From the NCBI GenBank assembly GCA_035693805.1, contig DASSGA010000017.1, positions 1-29,259 on the forward strand: a stretch of 29,259 nt of DNA, read 5' to 3'. Shown piece by piece: positions 22,613 through 29,259 of the stretch (its first letter is position 1; each line of letters starts with the position of its first letter). The DNA is from Kaftiobacterium sp035693805 (GTDB lineage: Bacteria; Sysuimicrobiota; Sysuimicrobiia; Sysuimicrobiales; Kaftiobacteriaceae). The notes under the pieces were generated by a model. The model saw only the letters and a program-made list of their open reading frames with translations, did no database searches and was not told where the DNA came from. The translations under genes were made by a program, and so were the position numbers.

Positions 22613-23759
22613 AGGAGAGCGGCTCATGTCCGTCGTCACCGACCTCCGCGCGCGCCGCGCGGGTCGCCTGAGCCAGCGTGTCCTCCACAGCTCGGCGCCG
22701 CGCCGGATCGGCCCCCGCCAGCTCCAACCATGTCTCGAACGTCACCGGATGCTCGACCACGTCGGCGAAGGTGACGCGAACCCCGAGCCGCTCGAGCAGT
22801 GCCCGCCAGTGGCCGGCCGTATACGCCTCCACGTGGCTCGGGTCGCGCAGCTTCTCCAGCCGCTCCATCAGGACGCGACCCGCCTCATCCTCCGGCGGCA
22901 CCTGATCGACCACGCCGATCCGCCCGCCGACGCCCAGCACCCGCAGCATCTCACGCAGCGCGCGTTCGAGATCGGGGAAGTGGTGCGGGGCGCGGCGCAC
23001 GGTCACAGCGTCGAAGGTCGCGTCGCCGAACGGCAGCGCGCCTGCATCCGCGGCCACCCACCGGATGCCTGAGGCCGGCGACAGGTGCTGCGCCTCACGC
23101 AGCATCCCCAGCGTGAGATCGAGCCCGGCGACCCACCCCGCAGCACGGGCAAGCGCGAACGCGGTGAAGCCCGTTCCCGTGGCGACGTCGAGCACCCGGT
23201 CCGTTGGGCGGAGGTGAAGATGATCGATCAGCAGGTCGAGGTCCCGGTCGCGCGCATGGCTCTCGCTCCGTGCGTAGTTCGCGGCCTGCCGGTTGAACTG
23301 TCGCTGCACCAGGTGGCGCGCGACCGAGGCATGGATCCGCTCCCGTTCGGTCCGGAGCAGCTCGCGCTGCTCCGGCCAGAACATCGGCGGCAGCGCGTCG
23401 AGCGGGAACCATGTCGGCGCGGCCTCAGCCTCTGGCGCCGGGGCTCCCCCGAGGAAGAGGAAGTAATGCGTCCGCTTCCATGATGCCCGCTCGAAGTCGA
23501 GCCGTTCGCGCACGCCGAGCGGGCCGAGCAGAACGAGCCCACGGATGCCCGTTTCCTCCTCAATCTCGCGCCGCGCCGCGTCTTCGAGGCGTTCGCCGGG
23601 CTCGACGTGCCCTTTGGGCAGGGAGTAGGACTCCCGCCCGCCTTCGCGCAAGAGCGCGACGAGGACGGTCTCCCCCTCCGGGCGCACGATCACGCCCCCC
23701 GCCGAGTCGTGCGTGCCGATGCCCGGCGGCCGCCGGTACCACGAGTCGTCGATCTGCAT
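22572..23759 (-). CDS. Nudix hydrolase-methyltransferase fusion protein
   Basis: Two enzymes are joined in ~395 residues (from ATG 23759). The N-terminal Nudix domain (~1-135) carries the complete Nudix box GHVEPGERLEDAARREIEEE followed by TGI, preceded by SYSLPK, as in diadenosine polyphosphate or nucleotide hydrolases. A short linker (FWPEQRELLRTERERIHASV) leads to a class I SAM-dependent methyltransferase (~150-395; RVLDVATGTGFTAFALA as motif I, VAADAGALPFGDATFDAVTV as motifs II/III, LREMLRVLGVGGRIGVVDQV as motif IV), resembling UbiE/Methyltransf_11 enzymes. The frame extends to 23804, but ATG 23759 begins where Nudix proteins normally do. It is divergent from the cyclodeaminase gene. Confidence 0.88.
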   Translation of the reverse strand: MQIDDSWYRRPPGIGTHDSAGGVIVRPEGETVLVALLREGGRESYSLPKGHVEPGERLEDAARREIEEETGIRGLVLLGPLGVRERLDFERASWKRTHYFLFLGGAPAPEAEAAPTWFPLDALPPMFWPEQRELLRTERERIHASVARHLVQRQFNRQAANYARSESHARDRDLDLLIDHLHLRPTDRVLDVATGTGFTAFALARAAGWVAGLDLTLGMLREAQHLSPASGIRWVAADAGALPFGDATFDAVTVRRAPHHFPDLERALREMLRVLGVGGRIGVVDQVPPEDEAGRVLMERLEKLRDPSHVEAYTAGHWRALLERLGVRVTFADVVEHPVTFETWLELAGADPARRRAVEDTLAQATRAARAEVGDDGHEPLSFMKRWVVLVGTKG

Positions 23760-23828
23760 GACCAGCCCACAGTCTATCATCGCGCAGCAGGCGCGCAAGG
23801 CCACGCGCAGAACTCACGAGTGTCACCC

Positions 23829-24782
23829 ATGGCACTGTACCTCCGAGAGGATGACATCGCGCATCTGCTGCGCCTCGACGACGTCATCGCCGCCGTCGAG
23901 GAGGCATTCCGCCAGCACGGGCAGGGCACAGCGGTGAACCGGCCGCGTCAGCGCGTGGCGGGCGGAGGTAGCACCCTGCACGTCATGACCGGCGCGGTCC
24001 CGGGGCTCGGGGTGATGGGCTTCAAGGCGTACGCCGGCGGGCGCGGCAGGACCCGGTTCCTGGGCCACCTCTACAGCGCCGAGAGCGGGGAACTGCTCGC
24101 CGTGATGGAAGCGGATCGATTGGGCCAGCTGCGCACCGGCGCCGCCAGCGCGGTAGCCACGAAGCACATGGCGCCTGCGGCGGCCGGCAGCATCGGGCTG
24201 CTCGGCAGCGGTTGGCAGGCGCGCGGGCAGGTCGTGGCGGTGAGCCGGGTGCGGCCGGTGGCCCTCGTCACATGCTACAGCCGGTCGAACCAGCGGCGCG
24301 ATGCCTTCGCCGCCGAGATGGTACAGGAGCTTGGCGCCGAAGTCGTCGCCGTCGAGTCCCCGCAGGAGGCCGTCGAGGGCAGCGACATCATCATCACCGC
24401 GACGAATGCGCGCGACCCGGTGCTCCGCGGAGAGTGGCTCGCCCCGGGGATGCACATCAATGCGGTCGGATCGAACGCGGCCTCGCGCCGCGAGCTCGAT
24501 GCGCCTGCCGTGGCCCGCGCGGCGGTGCGGGCCGTGGATGACCTGGAGCAGGCGAAGGTGGAGAGCGGAGACCTCATCGGCGCGGTGGAGATCGGCACCA
24601 TCTCCTGGGACAGGGTCGTGGAACTCGGCCGGATCGTGGCCAAGGAGATCCCTGGGCGAACCCGCGCTGATGACATTACCCTGTTCGAGTCACAGGGCGT
24701 CGCCATCGAGGATGTCGTGACGATGAAGCTGGCCTACGACCTGGCGCGCGAGCGCCGCATCGGAGAATCGATCCGGACCTGA
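23829..24782 (+). CDS. Ornithine cyclodeaminase / mu-crystallin family protein
   Basis: This 317-residue NAD(P)-dependent enzyme is of the OCD/mu-crystallin family, whose members include ornithine cyclodeaminase, ketimine reductases and alanine dehydrogenase (Archaeoglobus type). Signature stretches are GFKAYAGGRGRTRFLGHLYS (~64-83; substrate-binding Lys), EADRLGQLRTGAASAVATKH (~94-113), the Rossmann loop GLLGSGWQAR (~122-131), IIITATNARDPVLRGEWLAP, and HINAVGSNAASRRELDA. Exact substrate cannot be told. I use ATG 23829; an upstream extension to 23607 overlaps the divergent gene and lacks homology. It is 14 nt upstream of pepA and so probably co-transcribed. Confidence 0.93.
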   Translation: MALYLREDDIAHLLRLDDVIAAVEEAFRQHGQGTAVNRPRQRVAGGGSTLHVMTGAVPGLGVMGFKAYAGGRGRTRFLGHLYSAESGELLAVMEADRLGQLRTGAASAVATKHMAPAAAGSIGLLGSGWQARGQVVAVSRVRPVALVTCYSRSNQRRDAFAAEMVQELGAEVVAVESPQEAVEGSDIIITATNARDPVLRGEWLAPGMHINAVGSNAASRRELDAPAVARAAVRAVDDLEQAKVESGDLIGAVEIGTISWDRVVELGRIVAKEIPGRTRADDITLFESQGVAIEDVVTMKLAYDLARERRIGESIRT

Positions 24783-24796
24783 CCGGGGGAGGCACC

Positions 24797-26284
24797 ATGG
24801 AGTTCTCGATCTCGACCGAGGCGCCCGAAACCGTCGCGTGCGATGCGCTGGCCGTGGCGCTCCACCAAGACCGCCGGGAGCTGGACGGTGCCGCGGCGCG
24901 CGTGGATCGGGCGCTCGGAGGGCTGCTCGGGGCCGTGATCGCCGAGGAGCGGTTCGAGGCGAAGCCCGCCCGCACGCTCGTCCTGCACACGCACGGGAAG
25001 ATCCCGGCCAAGCGCGTCATCGTCGTAGGGCTGGGCCCCAGCGCCTCCGTGACGCCGGAGACGCTGCGGCAGGCGGCCGGCGCGGTGGTCCGGCTCGCAG
25101 CGGCCATGCACGCCGCCCACGTGGCCTTCTCGCCGGCGGCATTGGCCGCGACCTCGGTCGAGGCCGTGACGCAGGCCCGCGTCGAAGGCATCGTACTGGG
25201 CGCCTACCGCTTCACCCGCTACAAGAAGGATGACACGGGCGCGGTCCGGCGCGTCACGCTGCTCGCGGGCGGCAACGAGCAGCAGCGCCACGTCGAGGAA
25301 GGGCAGCAGCGGGGGGTGCTGTTCGCAGACGCGACGAACTTCGCCCGCGATCTCGTGAACGAGCCGCCGAACCAGCTCCCCCCCACGCGCCTGGCCGAGA
25401 TCGCCTCGGAAGCCGCGCGGAGAGGCGGGCTGAAGTGCTCCGTCCTGGACGAGGACGCCATGAAGGCCCTCGGCATGGGCGCCATCCTCTCCGTCGGGGC
25501 CGGCAGCGACCAGCCCCCGCGGCTGATCGTCCTGGAGTATGCGCCCCCGCGCGCCCGCCGCTCCGTGGCGATCGTCGGGAAAGGCGTCTGCTACGACAGC
25601 GGCGGCCTGAACCTGAAGCACACCGACCTGGAGTGGATGAAGGGCGACATGGCCGGCGGCGCGGCCGTGATCGCGACGATGAAGACCCTCCCCGCCCTCC
25701 GGCCGCCCGTGCGGGTGCTGGGCATCGTGGCCGCGGTCGAGAACATGCCGAGCGGAAAGGCCGTGAAGCCGGGGGACATCGTGCGGGCGATGAACGGGAA
25801 GACGATCGAGATCAACAACACGGACGCCGAAGGCCGGGTGATCCTGGCCGACGCCCTCGCCTACGCCGCCCAGGAAGGCGTGGACGAGATCGTCGACCTG
25901 GCCACGCTCACCGGCGCGGCGATGGTCGCCCTCGGCTACCACGCCGCGGCCCTGCTGAGCAACGACGGCGACCTCGCCTCCCGCCTGTTGGATGCCGCGG
26001 CACGGACCGGGGAACGGCTGTGGCAGCTGCCGCTCTACGATGAGTTCCTGGAGGACATGCGAAGCCAGGTCGCGGACCTGCGCAACTCCGGCGGGCGCTA
26101 CGGCGGGGCCCAGAAGGGCGCCATCTTCCTGCGGGAGTTCGTGGGCGGGAAACCGTGGGCGCACCTCGACATCGCCCCGACGGCGTTCCTCGAAAAGGAC
26201 GAGGGCACGGGGCCGTACCTCCCGAAGGGCGGCACGGGGTACGGCGTCCGCACGCTGCTTACCTATCTCTCAGGCGTGGCGTAG
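24797..26284 (+). CDS. pepA: Cytosol (leucyl) aminopeptidase, M17 family
   Basis: PepA removes N-terminal amino acids using two metal ions. The 495-residue protein has an alpha/beta N-terminal domain (~1-165) and a complete catalytic domain: VGKGVCYDSGGLNLK (260-274; Lys262, Asp267, Lys274), MKGDMAGGAAV (281-291; Asp284), and the family signature NTDAEGRVILADAL (341-354; Asp343, Glu345, Arg347). Length is standard for M17 enzymes. A strong GGGGGAGG precedes the ATG by 4-5 nt. It follows the cyclodeaminase-family gene by 14 nt, and its 3' end overlaps the convergent metallo-hydrolase gene by 15 nt. Confidence 0.97.
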   Translation: MEFSISTEAPETVACDALAVALHQDRRELDGAAARVDRALGGLLGAVIAEERFEAKPARTLVLHTHGKIPAKRVIVVGLGPSASVTPETLRQAAGAVVRLAAAMHAAHVAFSPAALAATSVEAVTQARVEGIVLGAYRFTRYKKDDTGAVRRVTLLAGGNEQQRHVEEGQQRGVLFADATNFARDLVNEPPNQLPPTRLAEIASEAARRGGLKCSVLDEDAMKALGMGAILSVGAGSDQPPRLIVLEYAPPRARRSVAIVGKGVCYDSGGLNLKHTDLEWMKGDMAGGAAVIATMKTLPALRPPVRVLGIVAAVENMPSGKAVKPGDIVRAMNGKTIEINNTDAEGRVILADALAYAAQEGVDEIVDLATLTGAAMVALGYHAAALLSNDGDLASRLLDAAARTGERLWQLPLYDEFLEDMRSQVADLRNSGGRYGGAQKGAIFLREFVGGKPWAHLDIAPTAFLEKDEGTGPYLPKGGTGYGVRTLLTYLSGVA

Positions 26285-26932
26285 GACCCAGATCTCCTGA
26301 TCCTTGGGCAGGGCCGCGGCGGTCACCGGAACGCTGCGGTCCTTACGCTTCACGCGCTCTTTTCCGCGCAGAAACTCATCCACCAGGCCGATCGGCCAGT
26401 CCTTGTTCACCTCAGTCCTGTAGTGCATCGGCACGACGATCCGCGGGCGCAGTTGCCCGATCACGACGTCGGCCTCCTTCGGGCCGATCGTATAGTAGCC
26501 GCCGACGGGGATCAGGAGGACGTCCGCGCGGCCCACGGCCTTCACCTGATCCTGGGACAGGGTGTGGCCGAGATCGCCCGTGTGGACCAGGCGCACGCCC
26601 TCCGCCTCGAAGATGAGCATCGCGTTCCGTCCCCGCTCGGCACCCTGGGAAGGATCGTGGTAGACCTTGACCGTCGCGAGCGAGACCGGGCCCACGCGCT
26701 CGGCCACGTCGGCCCAGTCTTTACCCCCGTCCCGCAGGCCGCGGATCACGCGGGGCGACCCCTTCGCGACCTCCACGAAGTTGTGATCGAAGTGCTCGTG
26801 GGAGACGACGACGGCCGTCGGCGAGACGTTCGGGAACGGGTACCCGCACTGCTCGTTGAACGGGTCGATCAGGATGGAGGTCCCGTCACTCTCCAGGAGA
26901 AAGCTGGCGTGCCCGAGATACGTGAGCTTCAT
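26270..26932 (-). CDS. Metallo-beta-lactamase-fold hydrolase, UPF0173 family
   Basis: This 220-residue predicted metal-dependent hydrolase has MKLTYLGHASFLLESDGTSI and LIDPF as N-terminal features, the HxHxDH zinc motif as SHEHFDH (~44-50), VYHDPSQGAERGRNAML (~90-106), HTGDLGH (~116-122), and PMHYRTE (~168-174) as further metal ligands. It belongs to the UPF0173/YtkL group; substrate is unknown. The ATG has AGGAGG about 5-6 nt upstream. It starts 13 nt after the aquaporin stop on the same strand, so they form an operon. Confidence 0.94.
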   Translation of the reverse strand: MKLTYLGHASFLLESDGTSILIDPFNEQCGYPFPNVSPTAVVVSHEHFDHNFVEVAKGSPRVIRGLRDGGKDWADVAERVGPVSLATVKVYHDPSQGAERGRNAMLIFEAEGVRLVHTGDLGHTLSQDQVKAVGRADVLLIPVGGYYTIGPKEADVVIGQLRPRIVVPMHYRTEVNKDWPIGLVDEFLRGKERVKRKDRSVPVTAAALPKDQEIWVLRHA

Positions 26933-26945
26933 CCGCGTCCTCCTC

Positions 26946-27629
26946 TCAGCGCTCCGGCCGGTCCATGAGATAGGTATAGATCCACGCCGCGAGCACGGCC
27001 CCGACGGCCGGGCCGATCCAGTAGACGGCGTGGTTTGCCCAGACCCCGGAAAAGAGCGCCGGCCCGAAGGCCCGCGCCGGGTTCATCGCTGCGCCGGTGA
27101 GCACGCCGCCGGCCAGGATATCCATCGTGATCACGAGCCCGATCGCAAGCGGCGCCGCCGGCCGCTGCGCTCGGGCGTCGACGGCGACTCCGAAGATGAC
27201 GAAGACGAGGAAGAATGTCAGCACGGCCTCGACGACGATGCCCGTGCCGGCGGAGATCCCACGCCCCAGCGCCGGCGTCCCGAGCCCCACGGCCTGACGC
27301 GCCGCCTCGGGGAAGGTCGCCGTCAAGAACAGCGCGCCGATCGACGCCCCGACCAACTGCGCGAGGATGTAGCTGATGCCCGTACCTACCGGCAGCCGCC
27401 GGGTGGCCAGGAACCCCAGCGTCACCGCGGGGTTGAAGTGACCGCCCGAGACGTGCCCCGCCGCCGCCACCATCGTGGCGATGGCCAGGCCGTGGGCGAA
27501 GGCGATGCCGGTCACGCCGACCTTCCCGCCGCTGAGCTGGTCCGCGATGATCGATCCGGCCCCGAGGAAGATCAGGGCGAGCGCGCCCACCGCTTCTGCC
27601 ACGAGCGACCTCGTGATCGATCGGGCCAT
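26946..27629 (-). CDS. Aquaporin/MIP family channel
   Basis: This 227-residue major intrinsic protein has six hydrophobic segments and both pore motifs: GHFNPAVT (NPA at 66-68) and GAAMNPARAFGPA (NPA at 183-185). The residue after NPAR is Ala, not the Asp of glycerol facilitators (NPARD), which favours a water-type channel. TM5 reads MDILAGGVLTGAAMNPA, resembling plant TIPs and archaeal AqpM (ANILAGG), with a hydrophobic residue where AqpZ has its selectivity-filter His. Permeants could include water plus small neutral solutes. The ATG at 27629 has GGAGGT ~6 nt upstream; a longer frame to 27746 is not supported. Confidence 0.93.
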   Translation of the reverse strand: MARSITRSLVAEAVGALALIFLGAGSIIADQLSGGKVGVTGIAFAHGLAIATMVAAAGHVSGGHFNPAVTLGFLATRRLPVGTGISYILAQLVGASIGALFLTATFPEAARQAVGLGTPALGRGISAGTGIVVEAVLTFFLVFVIFGVAVDARAQRPAAPLAIGLVITMDILAGGVLTGAAMNPARAFGPALFSGVWANHAVYWIGPAVGAVLAAWIYTYLMDRPER

Positions 27630-27662
27630 CCGAACACCTCCGCCTATCACCCTACTCCGCGC

Positions 27663-27680
27663 CGGAGGGGCATCCCTCCG
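27663..27680. repeat. Inverted repeat in divergent aquaporin/VOC intergenic region
   Basis: CGGAGGG (27663-27669), GCAT, CCCTCCG (27674-27680) is a perfect 7-bp dyad in the ~100-nt region between two divergent genes. It lacks a T-tract on either side. It could be an operator or an RNA hairpin in a 5' leader; no function is shown. Confidence 0.45.
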
Positions 27681-27716
27681 CAAGCAGAAGTGACCAGGTG
27701 CAGCAGAGCCAAGGGA

Positions 27717-27728
27717 GGCGGTACCGCC
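27717..27728 (+). repeat. 12-bp palindrome between ribosome site and start of VOC gene
   Basis: GGCGGTACCGCC is a perfect palindrome ending at the base before the ATG at 27729 and overlapping the GGGAGG Shine-Dalgarno (27713-27718). In mRNA it could fold back and limit ribosome access; it could also be a protein-binding site. The role is inference. Confidence 0.4.
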
Positions 27729-28097
27729 ATGCATGGTGTTGTGCACGTCGAGATCCCCGTCACCAACCTGAAGCGGGCGAAGGAGTGGTACACGAAGCTC
27801 TTCGGCTGGACGATGCAGGACATGGGCAAGGACTACGCCGTGTGGAATCCCTCGGGCGGGCAGAGCGCGGGTGGCGCCGGCGGCGGGCTGTACGTCGTCA
27901 AGAAGATGGCGGCAAAGTCGCCGGTGCGCGCCTACATCGAGGTCGAGGACATCGACGCGAAGCTCGCAGAGATCAAGAAGGCCCGGGGCAAGGTGCTCGT
28001 CAAGAAAACCGAGGTGCCGACGTTCGGCTGGTGGGCGGCATTCAAGGACCCGCAGGGCGCGGAGCTCTACCTCTGGCAGAGCATGCCCAGGAGCTAG
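27729..28097 (+). CDS. VOC (glyoxalase/bleomycin resistance) superfamily protein
   Basis: This 122-residue VOC protein runs HGVVHVEIPVTNLKRAKEWY with TKLFGWTM in the first module, a Gly-rich loop (SGGQSAGGAGGGLYVV) where a substrate-covering loop is usual, and VRAYIEVEDIDAKLAEIKKA, then WWAAFKDPQGAELYLWQ in the second. It looks like the small, PhnB/YdcJ-type one-unit group with His and Glu at metal-ligand positions; substrate unknown. The ATG at 27729 follows GGGAGG. Its stop is 9 nt from the convergent GTPase gene stop. Confidence 0.88.
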   Translation: MHGVVHVEIPVTNLKRAKEWYTKLFGWTMQDMGKDYAVWNPSGGQSAGGAGGGLYVVKKMAAKSPVRAYIEVEDIDAKLAEIKKARGKVLVKKTEVPTFGWWAAFKDPQGAELYLWQSMPRS

Positions 28098-28106
28098 GCG
28101 GGTTCT

Positions 28107-29078
28107 CTACGCGTGGATCTCGAGGACGTCGCCGTCCTCCAGGACGTGGTCACGGCCGACCATCTGTCCCTGGTACCCATCACGGCCCCAGAGCCGCGCG
28201 AAGCGCAGCTTTTCCACGAAGTCCTTGTGGATCGCCTCTGCGGCATCGAGCACCGTTGAACCCCTCGGCAGGATGAAGGGCGCCGACATGTCGGCCTTCT
28301 TGCCGGGGGGCTTGCTGTACACGCGGATCACTCCAAGCAGCTTGTAGCTCGCCTCGCGCAGCGCGTCCAGACCTGTCCCCGCCTTCGCCGAGACCGGCAA
28401 CACGGTCAGCCGGTCGCCGATGAACTCGCGGAACAGCGCCAGACGATCGGCGGCCCCGCGCGCGTCGAGCTTGTTGGCGACGACGATGGCGCGCTTCTGC
28501 TGCGGCTCGTGCGGCTCCGCGACCAGATGGATGTTGGCCTGTGCCAGCAACGCCAGCACCGCCTCGGCCTGTTCGAGGAGATCATCTGCGCCGAGATCGA
28601 CCACCAGCAGAGCCGCGTGCGCCGTGCGGATGATCGCGTAGAGCCACCCTTCCTGGAAGTCCGCGGTGATCGGCGGCAGGTCTACCAGCTGGATCTGCAC
28701 GTTCTCGTACGTCATCATCCCCGGCAGCGGCACGCGGGTGGTGAAGGGGTAGTCCGCCACCTCGGGCTCCGCGTTGGTCAGGGCGGCCAGGAGCGAGGAT
28801 CTTCCGGTGTTGGGGGCGCCGACCAGCGCGAGCTGGCCCGCCCCCTCCTTGTCCACCAGGTAGAAGGGCTTCCCGCGCGCGGCCCCGCGGCGCCGCTGCG
28901 TTTCGGTCCGCAGCTTGGCGATGCGCCGCTTGATGTCGGCCTGCATCTTCTCCGTCCCCTTGTGCTTGGGGATGGTGGCGAGCATCTCTTCCAGCGCTGA
29001 AAGACGCTCCTGAGGCGTGGCGGCCGCTTTGAACTTCTTGTCGGCGGCCATGAAATCGGGCGTGAGATTCGCAGGCAT
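28107..29078 (-). CDS. DRG/Obg-like GTPase with TGS domain and Arg-substituted P-loop
   Basis: This 323-residue protein resembles the DRG/Obg-type GTPases. A basic helical N-terminus (~1-70; DIKRRIAKLRTETQRRRG) precedes the G domain: P-loop GAPNTGRSSLL (~87-97), with Arg where Lys is nearly universal, YPFTT switch I (~109-113), QLVDLPPI (G3, with Pro for the usual Gly), VVANKLD (G4) and PVSAKAGTGLDAL (G5). A C-terminal TGS domain (~245-323) has GSTVLDAAEAIHKDFVEKLR and GRDHVLEDGDVLEIH. Members act in translation or ribosome function. It follows the truncated enolase-superfamily gene by 20 nt; the ATG at 29078 has no clear Shine-Dalgarno. Confidence 0.9.
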   Translation of the reverse strand: MPANLTPDFMAADKKFKAAATPQERLSALEEMLATIPKHKGTEKMQADIKRRIAKLRTETQRRRGAARGKPFYLVDKEGAGQLALVGAPNTGRSSLLAALTNAEPEVADYPFTTRVPLPGMMTYENVQIQLVDLPPITADFQEGWLYAIIRTAHAALLVVDLGADDLLEQAEAVLALLAQANIHLVAEPHEPQQKRAIVVANKLDARGAADRLALFREFIGDRLTVLPVSAKAGTGLDALREASYKLLGVIRVYSKPPGKKADMSAPFILPRGSTVLDAAEAIHKDFVEKLRFARLWGRDGYQGQMVGRDHVLEDGDVLEIHA

Positions 29079-29098
29079 ATGTCGATCGTGTCTTTATG

Positions 29099-29259
29099 TT
29101 ACCTCAAACTTCCGCACGATCCGCTCATCCAGCTCCAGCCCGAGTCCCGGCCGCTGCGGGACGTCGATGAACCCCTCCGCCGGCGCCGGGAAGGGCTCGG
29201 TGAAGAGATCGCGCAGCGGGTTGGGCGCGAAGAAGTACTCGTACGTCATGAGGTTGGGG
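29099..29259 (-). CDS. Mandelate racemase/enolase superfamily enzyme, C-terminal end (5' part outside window)
   Basis: Only the last ~53 codons are visible, ending at TAA 29099-29101. The peptide has LMTYEYFFAPNPLRDLF, FIDVPQRPGLGLELDE and a terminal RIVRKFEV. The YE-FF-PNPLR pattern followed by xxDVPxxPGLGxExDE is typical of the C-terminus of mandelate racemase/muconate lactonising-type acid-sugar dehydratases (also dipeptide epimerases). The active-site residues are outside the window, so the substrate cannot be stated. The gene appears to be in an operon with the TGS GTPase (20-nt gap). Confidence 0.8.

Overview
The window is about 29 kb of very GC-rich bacterial chromosome, densely packed with housekeeping and metabolic genes and with no visible phage, transposon, CRISPR, tRNA or rRNA. 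The gene set includes NAD-dependent ligase LigA, a GerM-domain lipoprotein, an AqpM/TIP-like aquaporin, class 1b SpeD, zinc-ribbon ThrC next to a CysO/MoaD-like carrier, and an S-box riboswitch. Together these suggest a deep-branching, high-GC Terrabacteria lineage (Firmicutes-like, Armatimonadota/CSP1-3-like or Chloroflexi-like) rather than a proteobacterium. That placement is inference, and no marker gene here settles it.

Region 1 (1-10.48 kb, minus strand) is one long co-directional run. Its apparent master promoter at 10454-10482 is followed by a SAM-I (S-box) riboswitch with an intrinsic terminator. Then come homoserine kinase (thrB, from a TTG start), a zinc-ribbon threonine synthase homologue (thrC), a MoaD/CysO-like sulfur carrier ending in Gly-Gly, ligA, a GerM lipoprotein, an unusual protein ending in an Hfq-like Sm domain, an acyl-CoA (probably propionyl-CoA) carboxylase beta subunit, a GNAT acetyltransferase, a biotin carboxylase, and a biotin carrier protein cut by the window start. 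Gaps are mostly under 75 nt and several genes overlap.

Region 2 (10.5-13.3 kb, plus strand) has a zinc-ribbon/TM/PEGA protein, a cold-shock protein followed by a strong hairpin terminator, a YggT protein, a stand-alone Lrp-type ligand-binding domain, a VOC protein and a GyrI-like effector-binding protein. Region 3 (13.3-21.7 kb, minus strand) has an Fsr-like MFS transporter overlapping a large FAD/Fe-S 2-hydroxyacid dehydrogenase, SpeD, and a tight M20 peptidase / tandem-hotdog thioesterase / DedA operon preceded by a secreted YceI protein. Region 4 (21.7-29.3 kb) has mixed orientation: a membrane-anchored hypothetical protein, a Nudix-methyltransferase fusion, an ornithine cyclodeaminase-family gene with leucyl aminopeptidase, a UPF0173 metallo-hydrolase with an aquaporin, a VOC protein, a DRG/Obg-like TGS GTPase with an Arg-substituted P-loop, and the tail of an enolase-superfamily gene.

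The most interesting signal is the SAM-I riboswitch controlling thrB-thrC-moaD. A SAM OFF-switch is expected on methionine or sulfur genes. Next to a CysO-like carrier it suggests that this ThrC paralogue and carrier may make homocysteine from O-phosphohomoserine through a protein thiocarboxylate. Second is the Hfq-like domain fused to a long, unrecognised N-terminal region. No gene-free stretch exceeds 300 nt; the largest is 10273-10547 and it is filled by the riboswitch, terminator and promoter.
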